From NCBI GenBank assembly GCA_949358305.1, contig OX442321.1, positions 7,093,605 through 7,157,604 of the forward strand: a stretch of 64,000 nt of DNA. The letters are read 5' to 3'. Of this stretch, positions 53,762 through 63,851 are shown in pieces; within the stretch, counting starts at the first letter, position 1; each line of letters opens with the position of its first letter. Source of the stretch: Strigamia acuminata (lineage: Eukaryota; Arthropoda; Chilopoda; Geophilomorpha; Linotaeniidae). A program made the position numbers and the translations under genes. Under the pieces are notes generated by a model. It worked only from the letters and a program-made list of their open reading frames with translations. It ran no database searches and had not been told where the DNA came from.

Positions 53762-54780
53762 TGTTGTGACCCGACTGGACCGGGGTCAACGAAGAGTTTC
53801 TCTCGTGACCTCGTTTCGGGTGTAAGGGGAGCCGCAAGCGCGTCTCCCTTCCCTCAGTGCATTGACATCTAGTCAATGGACAGGCGTCTGCCCTGAGGGA
53901 GTGGGGATGGCTCGTCCACCCCACCATTGGGTGATTCCGGTCACCTGTCAACCTCGCTTTGTGCAAAGGAATGTGCCTTGCACTGAGCGGGCAGAACCAA
54001 CACAACCATCAAACGAGAAACACACGTAAACCCGTCGTCCTACAAGATCAGGCCCAAGTAAATATACTGGGATTGACCAAGGACAAAGGACAATTTACCG
54101 TGAGTACGTTTGGTCAGTGTCAAACTCCGCAGAGTAACCTGCGAGATAAGATTACCACACTATTTTAGCACACCAGCTAGAAATAGTAAAAACCACTCCA
54201 GTTTAGCGAGTTGTGCAGACAAACGGTCGCACAAGCCTAAACTGCAGTAAAACCACGACGAGCGTTCCCGCCGCTGTGTGACCGCCGGGAGCCAGAAGAG
54301 TCCGCCGCTGTGTGATCGCCGGACACCACACAAAAACCTAGACAACAGCCCGAAGTAAGCCTTTTAACTAAGCATTCACTCGCGCCCGACCAGCGTGAGC
54401 CCGAAGGACCAGCCAGAGACGAGCCGAGGACGCCATATTGCCACGCCGGCCCAAGACGACACCACGTTGCCACAACGAGGACGCCATCTTGGACACGACC
54501 GAGACAACAGACGACCTCGCCGATTCCAGCCAGCTTTCATCATACCTTTACCTTTCCATTTCCCTTCACCCATTCCGATTTACCTTTTACCTACCTTTTA
54601 TATATATATATATATAAGATATATCTGTACATTGTCCCACAGAATAAATCTATATTATATTTTACCTTTTATATCTGTGTAATCATTTCTTTGGGTAAAC
54701 CGCTTGAGCAAAGCGGTAGTGAGTTAGTCGAATTAAGTAATCAACCCACGAGTTAGCGACGGTTAGAGTTGAGCGCGACA
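53762..54780 (+). repeat. 3' LTR of Gypsy-2 copy B
   Basis: 1019 bp, matching 35352-36370, followed by the target duplication AGCC. Confidence 0.95.
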
Positions 54781-54784
54781 AGCC

Positions 54785-55341
54785 CTCTGCAGTAAATGTT
54801 CCGTATTAATACAATAGATTTTTCTTAACTGTAAATAGCAGTAGTGTATTTAGACTGTTCGCTAAAATTCACCAAAGCTGTCCTGAATTTACCTGAATAA
54901 CCTGCTCGAACAAAGCCTGTGTTGCAAATGCAATTACCAGACAATATAGATCATGCGTGTTAAGCACTAACGTAGTTTTTCAATTGCTCATTTTTGTCTT
55001 GTCGTATAATAATAAAACTTTATTTCTCTTATTTGTACAAATTTAACTGCTGTCGTGTTTACGCTATACTCAGTGGTTAGAAAACGTTTACAAAAAAATT
55101 AATTAAAATCGACTTGTGAGAACTTTTTATGTCATTATTTCAGGTGAAATATGTTGCGATCTCGAACGTTCCTCAACGTTCTGACTCAGTTTTATAGTAT
55201 TTAATATAATTTGTTACAATTAAATAGGAATTAATTTAATCTCTCTTGTCACGCTCTCGGCTACTTATCTATAGCTGTTGTTCGTCGCATGGCAACCGAG
55301 CTGCCGAATTGGGGGGTTGCTAGGACCAGCTCCCTTAATTG
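54785..55341. other. Host flank, original 5' side of IR copy 5
   Basis: AT-rich DNA without a gene. It follows the AGCC duplication, so before the Gypsy-2 insertion it lay directly upstream of the IR copy 5 start codon and should contain that gene's promoter. Confidence 0.55.
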
Positions 55342-55894
55342 TGTAGCACTGTGGCGCAATAAATGCACGATAAATCGTGCTGGAAGCGTGAAAATAACGT
55401 GCTCACGGCAATGCATGAGCTGGAAAAATTGCCGTGATGCGTAAACGCGAGTTCGGGTCTGTATTGGGCCAGAAAACGCGTGTACCACACTTATAAAGAC
55501 GTGTGGCACATAAACTAATACTGATAATTAACAAAATACACTTTAATTCGAGAAAACTTACATAATTGATCCAAAAACCATTTGAAAACATAGAGAAACA
55601 CACTGGCTGTGTGCGCGGCCATTTGCAATCTGCCAGAGACATCTGGTGGCCGAAAATAGAAACAATAAGTAGAAATACACACAGAATAGAGGATGCATGA
55701 TGCCAGATGGATAAGACACATCTAAAAGGCATCATGCATTCCCTTTACATAGAAACTAAGGAAAAACATAAGAAACAATACTAAATTACCCCGAATAAGA
55801 AAAGATAACCGATGGATAATAAAATAAACATTTCAAAGTCATTTCACATCGAAAAACGATTTAATTAGGTGAAAAGCGGTTCCAAAGTCCAACA
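55342..55894 (-). repeat. 3' LTR of the Copia element
   Basis: Starts TGTTGGAC and ends GCTACA on the minus strand, 553 bp, matching 61574-62126. Confidence 0.93.
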
Positions 55895-55940
55895 ATTCCC
55901 TCCTTCGATGTAAAATGTCGGTGTTGAATGATCGAAAAAG

Positions 55941-58900
55941 CTACTTCGAGACGAAAATGCGTGATAATAAATTCCGGAGGCGCTCTGAACTGAGCCACTT
56001 GGTGAAAATGTCGGATACATTTATCTCACCCGGAATCTTGCGGAGTTCGAAACATCCGGCAATATGCCACTCACGAAGCCAGTGAAACTTCACTCGAATA
56101 TGTTTCGTTTTCGAGTTCTCGATGTCGTTGTTCGTGAACTGAATCGAGGCGAGGGCATCGGAAAATATGATCGGTTTCGATAATCGACGTAAAGGCGGAA
56201 ATACTCGATAAATACTGTCCAACCAGTATAATTCCTTGACGATTTCGACTAATGCCACAAACTCGGCTTCCATGGTGGAGCAAGCAACACTGGTCTGTTT
56301 TTTGCAGCTCCAGCCAATGGGCACACTTCCGATGTAGACAATGTATCCGCCGAATGATCTCGATGTAGCAATGTCGGAGGCCCAAGAGGCGTCTGTGCAA
56401 CCCCATAGTTGACTCGAATCGCATTTCGAAAGTTCGATGGAATAATCACTCGTATTGGCCACATATCGAAGAACTTGAAGCAAACACTTAATGTGGCTTT
56501 GGTCGTAGCAGTTGTTGTACTGCGAGAGAGCGATGACCGAGTATAAGATATCGGGACGAGTGCGAGAAGCGAGAAAAAGTAATGATCCGATGAGCGACCG
56601 ATACGGGAAATCCGGGAGATTGTCCAACGAGCCTTTCACGAGCGTGGTTCCCGGTGTGACAGGCACTTTAATGAGTGCATCGGACGAAACATTAAACTTT
56701 TTGAGGAGTTTATCGATGTAATTGCGTTGAGTCATGAAGACTTTCCCGTCACGACGCTCGAATTCCACTCCGAGCAACTTGGTTATCGGGCCGAGGTTGA
56801 CGATTTCGAACTTGCTCGTGATCAATGCAAGAATACGGTCTCGGATGTTCTCCGACGCGTAAAATAAAACGATGTCGTCAACGTAAACTAACATGATGGC
56901 CGAATGTCCAAATGCGTAAACGCAATTACAAGCCGGAAATTTCTGGAATCCGAGTCCGGTTAACGTTTCATCGAGCTTTTGGTACCACATGCGCCCCGAC
57001 TGATGAAGACCGTAAAGCGACTTGGTCAACAACCAGACGTTGTCGGGCGAGGAGCATGTGGCACCGGCGGGAATCCGCATGTAGATTTCGTGGTCGAGGT
57101 CGCCGTAGAGGTAGGCACATTTTACGTCGAGATGAGTATCCCTCCATCCCAACAAGACGACTAGAAGACAGAAGAAAAATCGGATGAGCACGAAGTTAAC
57201 TACCGGACTAAAAACTTCATCGAAATCAACGCCCATTGTTTGGCGGAAACCTTGTGCGACAAGTCGGGCACGGTATCGATGAATTGTCCCGGTGGCGTCC
57301 GATTTTAACTTGAAAATCCACTTGCAACCTAGGACTGTCTTATCCGGTGGACGCGGAACCTCTTTGTAAACCTCGCGCTTCTTGAAAGTAGAAAGCTCCT
57401 CGTCGATTGCTTCGGTCCATTTCGGTGCTTCGGGCAATTTAACTGCTTCGGCATATGTGGCCGGTTCCCGAAAACACATGAAGACACGATGAGGCGATGG
57501 TGGAACATAGGGCATGTGGTGTTCCAAATTGCCAAAAAAGAAAATAGACTCGTCATACGGTAGCCGATGTGCGAAACAATAAGCGGCGATATCGTTCTGC
57601 GACCGCAAGCGGACACCGTGTTCCGGATAATAATAAACGTCGACCTTGATCTTTCCCGGGATTTGATCTTTCCGGAGATGTTCCTCTCTCCTCCATCCGC
57701 TGAAGGGCGAAACGCCGCCAATAAAACTCCAAGGGCAATGAAGAGCACGTAAAGGGGCCAAACTAGGCGTACCCGGAGCGGGAATAGGCAAGGCGGCCGC
57801 TTCGTCAAGAAGGTCGTCGTCAAAGTCAGAACCCTGTACAGACATCGCCGTGGTGTCGTCAAGACATGGAAGAGTTGGGTAAGAGATCGAACGTCGCAGC
57901 TGGGGTAAACGCGTGGAACGTATGGTTGGAGAAAATTGGCCATGTCCTGCAACGGTCGCTGCAGTAACGGAGTCATCGGCAGCGGTCACGGAGCCATCAG
58001 GAATAGCCTCACCATCCAGAGGCACGCTTGCAGCGGCGGACGGGGCAAATGAAGCGAAAGACGGAGCGGTCGAAGCGACAGACTGAGCACGACTGATAAT
58101 TCCATCATCGTCACTACTGCCGGCGGAAGAATCGTTATCCGAATCGCGACGTCGTCGAGGCCAAGGTTGAGTTGGGAAATTATCATGAAAAGTGACACGC
58201 GACGGGGTGTGGCCACGAGCAGGCTCCTCCATGGGTGGAGCATTGTCATCCGGATCCGGAACATAAAAGGGCGAGCGTTTAAAGTTCTGCCGTTCATCGA
58301 TTTGGACGTGGACAGTTTCGGTGACAGTGTTCGTAGCCGGATTCAAAACTCGATAACCGCGAGTACCAGAAGCGTAGCCGACGAGAAATCCCTCCCACGC
58401 TCGAGGATCCAGTTTGTTGCGTCCAGGCGCGGTGAAGTGCACCCAGCACTTGGAACCGATTTTACGAAAATGTCTGACGGAGAGAGCTCGCTGGCGCCAC
58501 AAAATGTACGGGATTTCGTCGTTGAGCTTCGAATGCGGACTTCGGTTCTTGATGTACACGAAAGTCACAGCAAGTTCGGCCCAAAGCGTATGCGGAAATC
58601 CGGTTTCGGATCTAACGGAGCGGAGATAATCGCCCATCGTCCGGTTCAGGCGTTCGGCGACTCCGTTCATTTGTGGGCTCGCGGGATTGGTCCGTTGTGC
58701 AACAATGCCCTTGTCGGCGAGATAACGGTCAAAATCCCTTGAAATGAATTCTCCTCCACGGTCGGTACGAATCGTTTTGATCCGGCAATCGGCTATACGT
58801 TCAACACGGGAAACAAAGTCTTTGAAGGTAGCAAAAACATCGGATTTACGGGCGATCGGGAAAAGCCAGGCATACCTGGTGGCGTCGTCGATAATGGTGA

Positions 58901-60848
58901 AGGCGAAATTAGCGCCACCAATGGAAGGCAGCCTCGACGGACCCCAGACGTCCATGTGAAGCAATTCAAGCGGTTTCGTGGTCAAAGGCGCGGAAATCGG
59001 CTTATGCGAAGCACGCGTAGACTTGGCGACACGGCACGTGTTGCATGAAAGTTCCTGTCGAACAGCAGCTGGATCAAGTCCGTAAACCTGGGAGTTAGCA
59101 GCCAAAGTCCGCATGGCTTTGGTGTGCAGGTGACCCAGTCTGCTGTGCCACAATCCCGTGGCATCCGCGACGTTGACCGACGTAGTAACCGGTTTAAGAG
59201 GTGATGTTGCATTTGACTTAGCAACAGGAGGAGGTAATGTTGCGTTTGACTTGGCAACGGGAAGAGGAGATGTGAGGGCATTGGAATACATCCGGATCTG
59301 TTGAGGTTGGGATCCGGGAATAGGAGCAGGACTGGTAGGAAAAAATGAAGGGACCAGTAAGGTGTTGGAGGAGACGGGCAAGCGGAAATCGGTCATATTG
59401 TCAGCCGACTTCGTCTTAGCCTTGTTGGAAGACTTGGGCAATGCGGGAAAGTCCTCTTCCTTCGTCACTAGAGTGGTCGGTGTCGGAGTCGGAGGCAACG
59501 ATGAAACGGGTGGAGAACTCGAAACATTAGTCGGAGCGGCGAATGGCGAGATAAGCCCATCCACGAAATAAAGTCCAGACTTCTGTTTCGCCCGAAGAAC
59601 ACTTAGTTTGATGTCCGTTTCATACGTATGCAATTCCGAGTTGTGAATGTGGATGTGATGTCCGCATTTATCAATCCGAGAAACCGAGATTAAGTTGGCG
59701 CCGAAGTCAGGTGCGAATAAGACGTCGCGTAGCATTACGGTGCATTCGCAGCCATCGATGAGCGACTTGACCGGAACGTCACCTTTGCCTGTGACCTTCG
59801 AACTGCCTTGTCCTAACTCGATGTTAAACGGGACAACGGAAACAAAGTTCGTGAACCACGCTTTAACGTGCGACACGTGGTCGGTTGCGCCGCAATCAAC
59901 GATCCATTCGTGGGATTGGAGGAAATGCACAGTCGGTGCTGTAACAACTGGTGGCGCAGACAAGAGGTACGCAGCATCACGTCGCGGGCGGGAAATTTCA
60001 CGGCTTTGACCACCCGGTTGCTGAGAATTGGTTCCCTTTCGACGTCGGTTTTTGCTGCGAGATCGTCCTTGTAGTGCAGCTGCCGGTTGCTGTTCCTTCG
60101 ATTGTCGGCGCGGAAGAGGGCATTTGTTCGCGTAGTGGCCCATCTGATCGCAATTGAAACAACAAATTTGCGATAGTGGACGAGGATTGCGAGATTGACT
60201 GCGGTTGCGATTGTCCGCGGCGAATGCCGACGTCTTCTTCGTATCGTGGTCGGATTTCGACTTCAAACGAAGGTATTCCGACAAGAGCTGTTCGGAGACT
60301 TTGGCCGGGGTAAAATTCGCCAACGGCCAATGGTAAATGGAGAACGTTGCCTGGTCGTAATCCGCTGGAAGAAAATCGAGGTACTGGTAGGCCTGATGTC
60401 GAGGGAGAATGTCCTCTCCGATGTCCTTCAATTGACGAACCATCAGGTCTACACGCCCCAGGAAATCGGGCATCTCCTCGTTCGGCTCCAGTTTCAATTG
60501 CAAGAACTGTCGGCGCATAGCTGCCTGACGGGCGAGTGAACTGGGGGCGTAGATTTTGGCGAGCATGTCCCATTGTTCCTTCGGTGTCTCGCAGCCATCG
60601 AGTGCCGACTGTTTGGCTTCGGATACCAAACAATAAATGGTTCCTAGGGCTCGTTCCTTCCGACGTTGATATTTGCGTTTCTCCTTGTCATCCGCCGTCT
60701 TCAGAAAATCCTCCTCGCCGTCTTCTGTGACGTGATGCCACAGGCCTTCACTTTTGAGCAACATCTTAACTGTTCGTTGCCATTGTTCGTAGTTGCCGGT
60801 CGTCAGGACCGGTACACGTCCCGACGTCGCTTCGGAAGCCTTTTGCAT
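55941..60848 (-). CDS. Copia gag-protease-integrase-MBD-RT-RNase H polyprotein
   Basis: 1635 codons from ATG 60848; the frame runs 22 codons further upstream without a Met. The gag region (about residues 1-225) ends in a CCHC knuckle CFNCDQMGHYANKC (from 230). The protease motif is VDCGATDH with D318 (Cys where Ser or Thr is usual). The integrase has its zinc region (HSRLGHLH...CNTC), D633 (HMDVWGP), D696 (RTDRGGEF) and E732, with 35-residue spacing. A low-complexity linker follows, then an MBD-like domain at about 1042-1095 (W1052). RT has YVDD at 1322-1325, and RNase H has CTDASWASD with D1486. The order protease-integrase-RT-RNase H is diagnostic of Copia. The MBD-like block is an added module and may steer the integration complex or bind methylated DNA (inference). 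Confidence 0.93.
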   Translation of the reverse strand: MQKASEATSGRVPVLTTGNYEQWQRTVKMLLKSEGLWHHVTEDGEEDFLKTADDKEKRKYQRRKERALGTIYCLVSEAKQSALDGCETPKEQWDMLAKIYAPSSLARQAAMRRQFLQLKLEPNEEMPDFLGRVDLMVRQLKDIGEDILPRHQAYQYLDFLPADYDQATFSIYHWPLANFTPAKVSEQLLSEYLRLKSKSDHDTKKTSAFAADNRNRSQSRNPRPLSQICCFNCDQMGHYANKCPLPRRQSKEQQPAAALQGRSRSKNRRRKGTNSQQPGGQSREISRPRRDAAYLLSAPPVVTAPTVHFLQSHEWIVDCGATDHVSHVKAWFTNFVSVVPFNIELGQGSSKVTGKGDVPVKSLIDGCECTVMLRDVLFAPDFGANLISVSRIDKCGHHIHIHNSELHTYETDIKLSVLRAKQKSGLYFVDGLISPFAAPTNVSSSPPVSSLPPTPTPTTLVTKEEDFPALPKSSNKAKTKSADNMTDFRLPVSSNTLLVPSFFPTSPAPIPGSQPQQIRMYSNALTSPLPVAKSNATLPPPVAKSNATSPLKPVTTSVNVADATGLWHSRLGHLHTKAMRTLAANSQVYGLDPAAVRQELSCNTCRVAKSTRASHKPISAPLTTKPLELLHMDVWGPSRLPSIGGANFAFTIIDDATRYAWLFPIARKSDVFATFKDFVSRVERIADCRIKTIRTDRGGEFISRDFDRYLADKGIVAQRTNPASPQMNGVAERLNRTMGDYLRSVRSETGFPHTLWAELAVTFVYIKNRSPHSKLNDEIPYILWRQRALSVRHFRKIGSKCWVHFTAPGRNKLDPRAWEGFLVGYASGTRGYRVLNPATNTVTETVHVQIDERQNFKRSPFYVPDPDDNAPPMEEPARGHTPSRVTFHDNFPTQPWPRRRRDSDNDSSAGSSDDDGIISRAQSVASTAPSFASFAPSAAASVPLDGEAIPDGSVTAADDSVTAATVAGHGQFSPTIRSTRLPQLRRSISYPTLPCLDDTTAMSVQGSDFDDDLLDEAAALPIPAPGTPSLAPLRALHCPWSFIGGVSPFSGWRREEHLRKDQIPGKIKVDVYYYPEHGVRLRSQNDIAAYCFAHRLPYDESIFFFGNLEHHMPYVPPSPHRVFMCFREPATYAEAVKLPEAPKWTEAIDEELSTFKKREVYKEVPRPPDKTVLGCKWIFKLKSDATGTIHRYRARLVAQGFRQTMGVDFDEVFSPVVNFVLIRFFFCLLVVLLGWRDTHLDVKCAYLYGDLDHEIYMRIPAGATCSSPDNVWLLTKSLYGLHQSGRMWYQKLDETLTGLGFQKFPACNCVYAFGHSAIMLVYVDDIVLFYASENIRDRILALITSKFEIVNLGPITKLLGVEFERRDGKVFMTQRNYIDKLLKKFNVSSDALIKVPVTPGTTLVKGSLDNLPDFPYRSLIGSLLFLASRTRPDILYSVIALSQYNNCYDQSHIKCLLQVLRYVANTSDYSIELSKCDSSQLWGCTDASWASDIATSRSFGGYIVYIGSVPIGWSCKKQTSVACSTMEAEFVALVEIVKELYWLDSIYRVFPPLRRLSKPIIFSDALASIQFTNNDIENSKTKHIRVKFHWLREWHIAGCFELRKIPGEINVSDIFTKWLSSERLRNLLSRIFVSK
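57566..57725 (-). other. MBD-like (methyl-CpG-binding) domain inside Copia Pol
   Basis: Residues about 1042-1095 read SGWRREEHLRKDQIPGKIKV, then DVYYYPEHGVRLRSQNDIAA. This matches the MBD pattern G-W-x-R-E...R...G-K...D-V-Y-Y...P-x-G...x-R-S...A-x-Y. Relative to MeCP2, the two DNA-contacting arginines (R111 and R133), D121 and Y123 have counterparts, and the D-to-second-R spacing (12) is exact. The first Arg-to-Asp spacing is one residue longer. The block lies between the integrase and RT regions. Confidence 0.8.
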
Positions 60849-61559
60849 GATTGCGGAGGAAAAATCGTCGAAAAATTTCCGAAAATTGAAGCACAATTGA
60901 CGAAATCGAAGCACTTTTCACTCGAAGCACTCGAAGCACTACCGACGCACACACAAACGTTGTTCGAAGCGGAAAGACCTCGACGGGGAGCCAATGCTAA
61001 AATTGGCTTGAAAACCTTAGACAAGTGTCCCCCTAACGTCCTTTATGACCACCTGGGGCCGCGGGAATGTTAGGTGGCGCAGGGCTCAGCCTTGTCTAAG
61101 AATACAGTGACGCTTGCCCAGATTTGGACGAAGGGCGCCAAGGATTCTAATTGACCCACACCAAAAAAACTTAAAACTAACAAATAAATTCGAAATCTGA
61201 AATAAAAAGAAGGAGAAGTTGATGAATCTATGTGCACAGACGTCCCTGTGCACACCGCGCATAAAAAATGCGGAATTCTTCGAAAGATCGCCGACCGATT
61301 TCGAAAATCGGGAAAAAAATCGCCGTCCGATTGTGAAAATCGGGAAAAACTTCTGAAAAAAAAAATTCGCCGTACACCGGGGTACTAAGCGAGATGAAGT
61401 TCTATGTGGCCACACTGTACTCCGGGGTACAAAGTGTGTTGAGACATCGGAAATTCGGCGAAAAACTGGAAATAAACAAAAATTTCCGCACAAATCGCGA
61501 AAAAATCGCGAAATTTACGGAAAATTAGTGAAAAAACGAGGCACTGGTGTCTTTCCAGG
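60849..61559 (-). other. Copia 5' leader
   Basis: Non-coding leader between the primer site and the ATG. It contains a 32-bp tandem duplication (61288-61319 and 61320-61350, tcgccg.ccgatt..gaaaat type) and repeated cgaagcact motifs near 60908-60940. Short ORFs here have no recognisable content. Confidence 0.5.
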
Positions 61560-61571
61560 CCTCTGCTACCA
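61560..61571 (-). other. Copia primer binding site, initiator tRNA-Met
   Basis: The minus-strand sequence TGGTAGCAGAGG lies 2 nt from the 5' LTR and matches the complement of the initiator tRNA-Met 3' end over 12 nt. Confidence 0.75.
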
Positions 61572-61573
61572 CT

Positions 61574-62126
61574 TGTAGCTCTGTGGCGCAATAAATGCAC
61601 GATAAATCGTGCTGGAAGCGTGAAAATAACGTGCTCACGGCAATGCATGAGCTGGAAAAATTGCCGTGATGCGTAAACGCGAGTTCGGGTCTGTATTGGG
61701 CCAGAAAACGCGTGTACCACACTTATAAAGACGTGTGGCACATAAACTAATACTGATAATTAACAAAATACACTTTAATTCGAGAAAACTTACATAATTG
61801 ATCCAAAAACCATTTGAAAACATAGAGAAACACACTGGCTGTGTGCGCGGCCATTTGCAATCTGCCAGAGACATCTGGTGGCCGAAAATAGAAACAATAA
61901 GTAGAAATACACACAGAATAGAGGATGCATGATGCCAGATGGATAAGACACATCTAAAAGGCATCATGCATTCCCTTTACATAGAAACTAAGGAAAAACA
62001 TAAGAAACAATACTAAATTACCCCGAATAAGAAAAGATAACCGATGGATAATAAAATAAACATTTCAAAGTCATTTCACATCGAAAAACGATTTAATTAG
62101 GTGAAAAGCGGTTCCAAAGTCCAACA
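61574..62126 (-). repeat. 5' LTR of the Copia element
   Basis: 553 bp, flanked on the right by the target duplication AATTG. Confidence 0.93.
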
Positions 62127-62131
62127 AATTG

Positions 62132-63399
62132 CACCGTTGTTAGGCGCGAAGCGTGCCAGGTGCACGTCGCGCATGCGCATTCAGCCGATTTCCCGGCCGA
62201 ATCCCTAATGCGGGACAAACAAGGCAACATAGACGGCTACAAAGGACGATTGGTTGCCAAAGGTTTTATGCAGAAGGAGGGAGTTGATTTCAACGAAACC
62301 TACGCCCTGTGGTTCGTTACAACTCCATTCGCACTCTCATCGCGTATGCAGTTGAGAAGGGACGGTTAATTGAACAAATGGACGTTGTTGCTGCCTACAT
62401 TCAAGGCAAACTTGACGAGGAGATATTCATGCGACAGCCAGAAGGTTTCAGCAAAGAGGGACTGGAGGAGAAGGTTTGCTTGCTGAAATAGTCACTCTAC
62501 GGACTGAAACTGGTCGGAAGAAACTGGCAGAAGAAGTTAAGCCGTCACCTCCGCAAGAAAATGAAATTAAATTGAAGCGACAAGGATCCGTGCGTCTTCT
62601 ACAGATTAGAAGATGGAAAATCAGTCATAATCGCAGTTTACATAGACGATCTGATTATAATAGCCGAAAACTCTGAAACAATGGACAAAATCAAATCCGA
62701 CTTGAGCAACAAATTCAAAATGAAGGACATTGGACAACTAAAATACTGTTTGGGCATCGAAATAGATCAAGATGATCTAAACCACACCGTGAGAATCACC
62801 CAAATTAAATATATAAACGAAATCCTGGAACGTTTCGGCATGACCAACTGTAACGCCGTTAGCACGCCAATCAATCCAGCATTTAAATTGACGAAAGAGA
62901 TGTCGCCCAAGACAAACGAGGAAAAGGACAGAATGAAGAATGTGCCGTACCGCGAATTAATTGGCGCACTAATTTACTTGTCCAACTCAACTCGCTCAGA
63001 TTTGGCTTTTGCAGTAAGCAGCCTCAGCCACTTCTGCGCTGACCCAGGCGAGACGCACTGGAAAGAAGCCAAAAGAGTCCTTTCGTATTTAAAAGGAACG
63101 AAAAACTTGGGTATCACGTACGAGGAAACCAAAGAACCCTTGTACGGATTTGCCGACGCAGATTGGGGCGGCGACATTGACGATAGAAAATCAACCACCG
63201 GATATGTATTTATCCTAGCCGGAAACACAGCAACCACATAGGCATGCGATTCCATTTTGCCAAGGAAGTTGTGGAATACAAGAAGATGAGCTTACATTAC
63301 CTGCCAACCACCCAAATGGTAGCAGACATTTTCACAAAAGGACTTTACAAACAAAAACATAAAGACTGCTTGAAAATGTTGAATTTATTTTTAGATTGA
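62132..63399 (+). pseudogene. Decayed Copia RT/RNase H relic
   Basis: The plus strand encodes a Copia RT start (DKQGNIDGYKGRLVAKGFMQ) and VAAYIQGKLDEEIFMRQPEG in a shifted frame. A 186-codon stretch (62681-63241) then covers the end of RT and part of RNase H (GFADADWGGDIDDRKSTTGY), followed by TTQMVADIFTKGL near the end. Frameshifts, a stop within the RT and deletion of part of RNase H show that it is dead. It is unrelated to the intact Copia next to it (different LTR and opposite strand). The 5' part is missing; the intact Copia inserted at the left edge of what remains. Confidence 0.85.
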
Positions 63400-63441
63400 A
63401 TGTAATTTTGTGTATCTATCATTGCTTGTGATGAGAAGGAG

Positions 63442-63612
63442 TGTTGGAATATATGTCATTCATCCACAGCATGATACATTTTGTAGGACCACCGACTGGT
63501 CACCCTCTTTACCCCTTCACCCTTTCACTTCCTGTTCAACTTAAATAAACGCTAGTCGCAGCACACGTTGCTCTGCGACTTTAACAAAGCATATCTACCT
63601 GAATTTATAACA
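63442..63612 (+). repeat. 3' LTR of the Copia relic
   Basis: A 171-bp TG...CA segment (TGTTGGAATATATG to TTTATAACA) lies directly after a purine tract gagaaggag, with AATAAA near 63545. Size and ends fit a short Copia LTR. No second copy is in the window. Confidence 0.65.
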
Positions 63613-63851
63613 TCCACCATCATTTTACAATTTTACAACCATCATTACAAAATTTTGACCCAAAGCCTCAAGAATTAAAAAACGAAATTTAAATGAATTT
63701 ATGTTTTTAGTATTTAATCAAGGAGTTGTGAGTCGGTCGAGTTACTACAGAATACAGATTACTACAGAATACAAAAAGCTTCTAAAAGTAGCATCCTCCC
63801 AAGAATGACCAATCCAAAAAGTCAAGCGAGCAGTACTCTCTGGCATTAGGG
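63613..63851. other. IR-array flank sequence
   Basis: Similar to the DNA downstream of IR copies 3 and 4 (ttacaaccatcatta..., then agaatacaaaa.gcttctaaaa). It suggests that the IR array or its duplication unit continues to the right of the window. Confidence 0.45.

Larger units (their letters stand above)
35352..54780 (+). mobile_element. Gypsy-2 LTR retrotransposon, copy B, with nested BEL element
   Basis: 1019-bp LTRs lie at 35352-36370 and 53762-54780, with target duplication AGCC (35348-35351 and 54781-54784). The layout is the same as copy A but in opposite orientation, and all frames are open. The element is 19.4 kb only because a 5.9-kb BEL/Pao element sits in the ORF3 intron. Without it the length would be about 13.5 kb. 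Confidence 0.95.
55342..62126 (-). mobile_element. Copia LTR retrotransposon with MBD-like domain, full length
   Basis: 553-bp LTRs lie at 55342-55894 and 61574-62126, with target duplication AATTG (55337-55341 and 62127-62131). It has a tRNA-iMet-type primer site, one long ORF and a purine tract (gaaggagggaat, minus strand) before the 3' LTR. The LTRs differ at one position near the outer edge (55348 A versus 61580 T); no other difference was noticed. This is a recent insertion. Confidence 0.95.

Noticed and set aside
54395-54682. 95-codon ORF repeated in all four Gypsy-2 LTRs
   Set aside because: It crosses the TATA tract and polyadenylation signal and includes IYIYIR from the (TA)n run. 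It is repeated only because the LTR is repeated.
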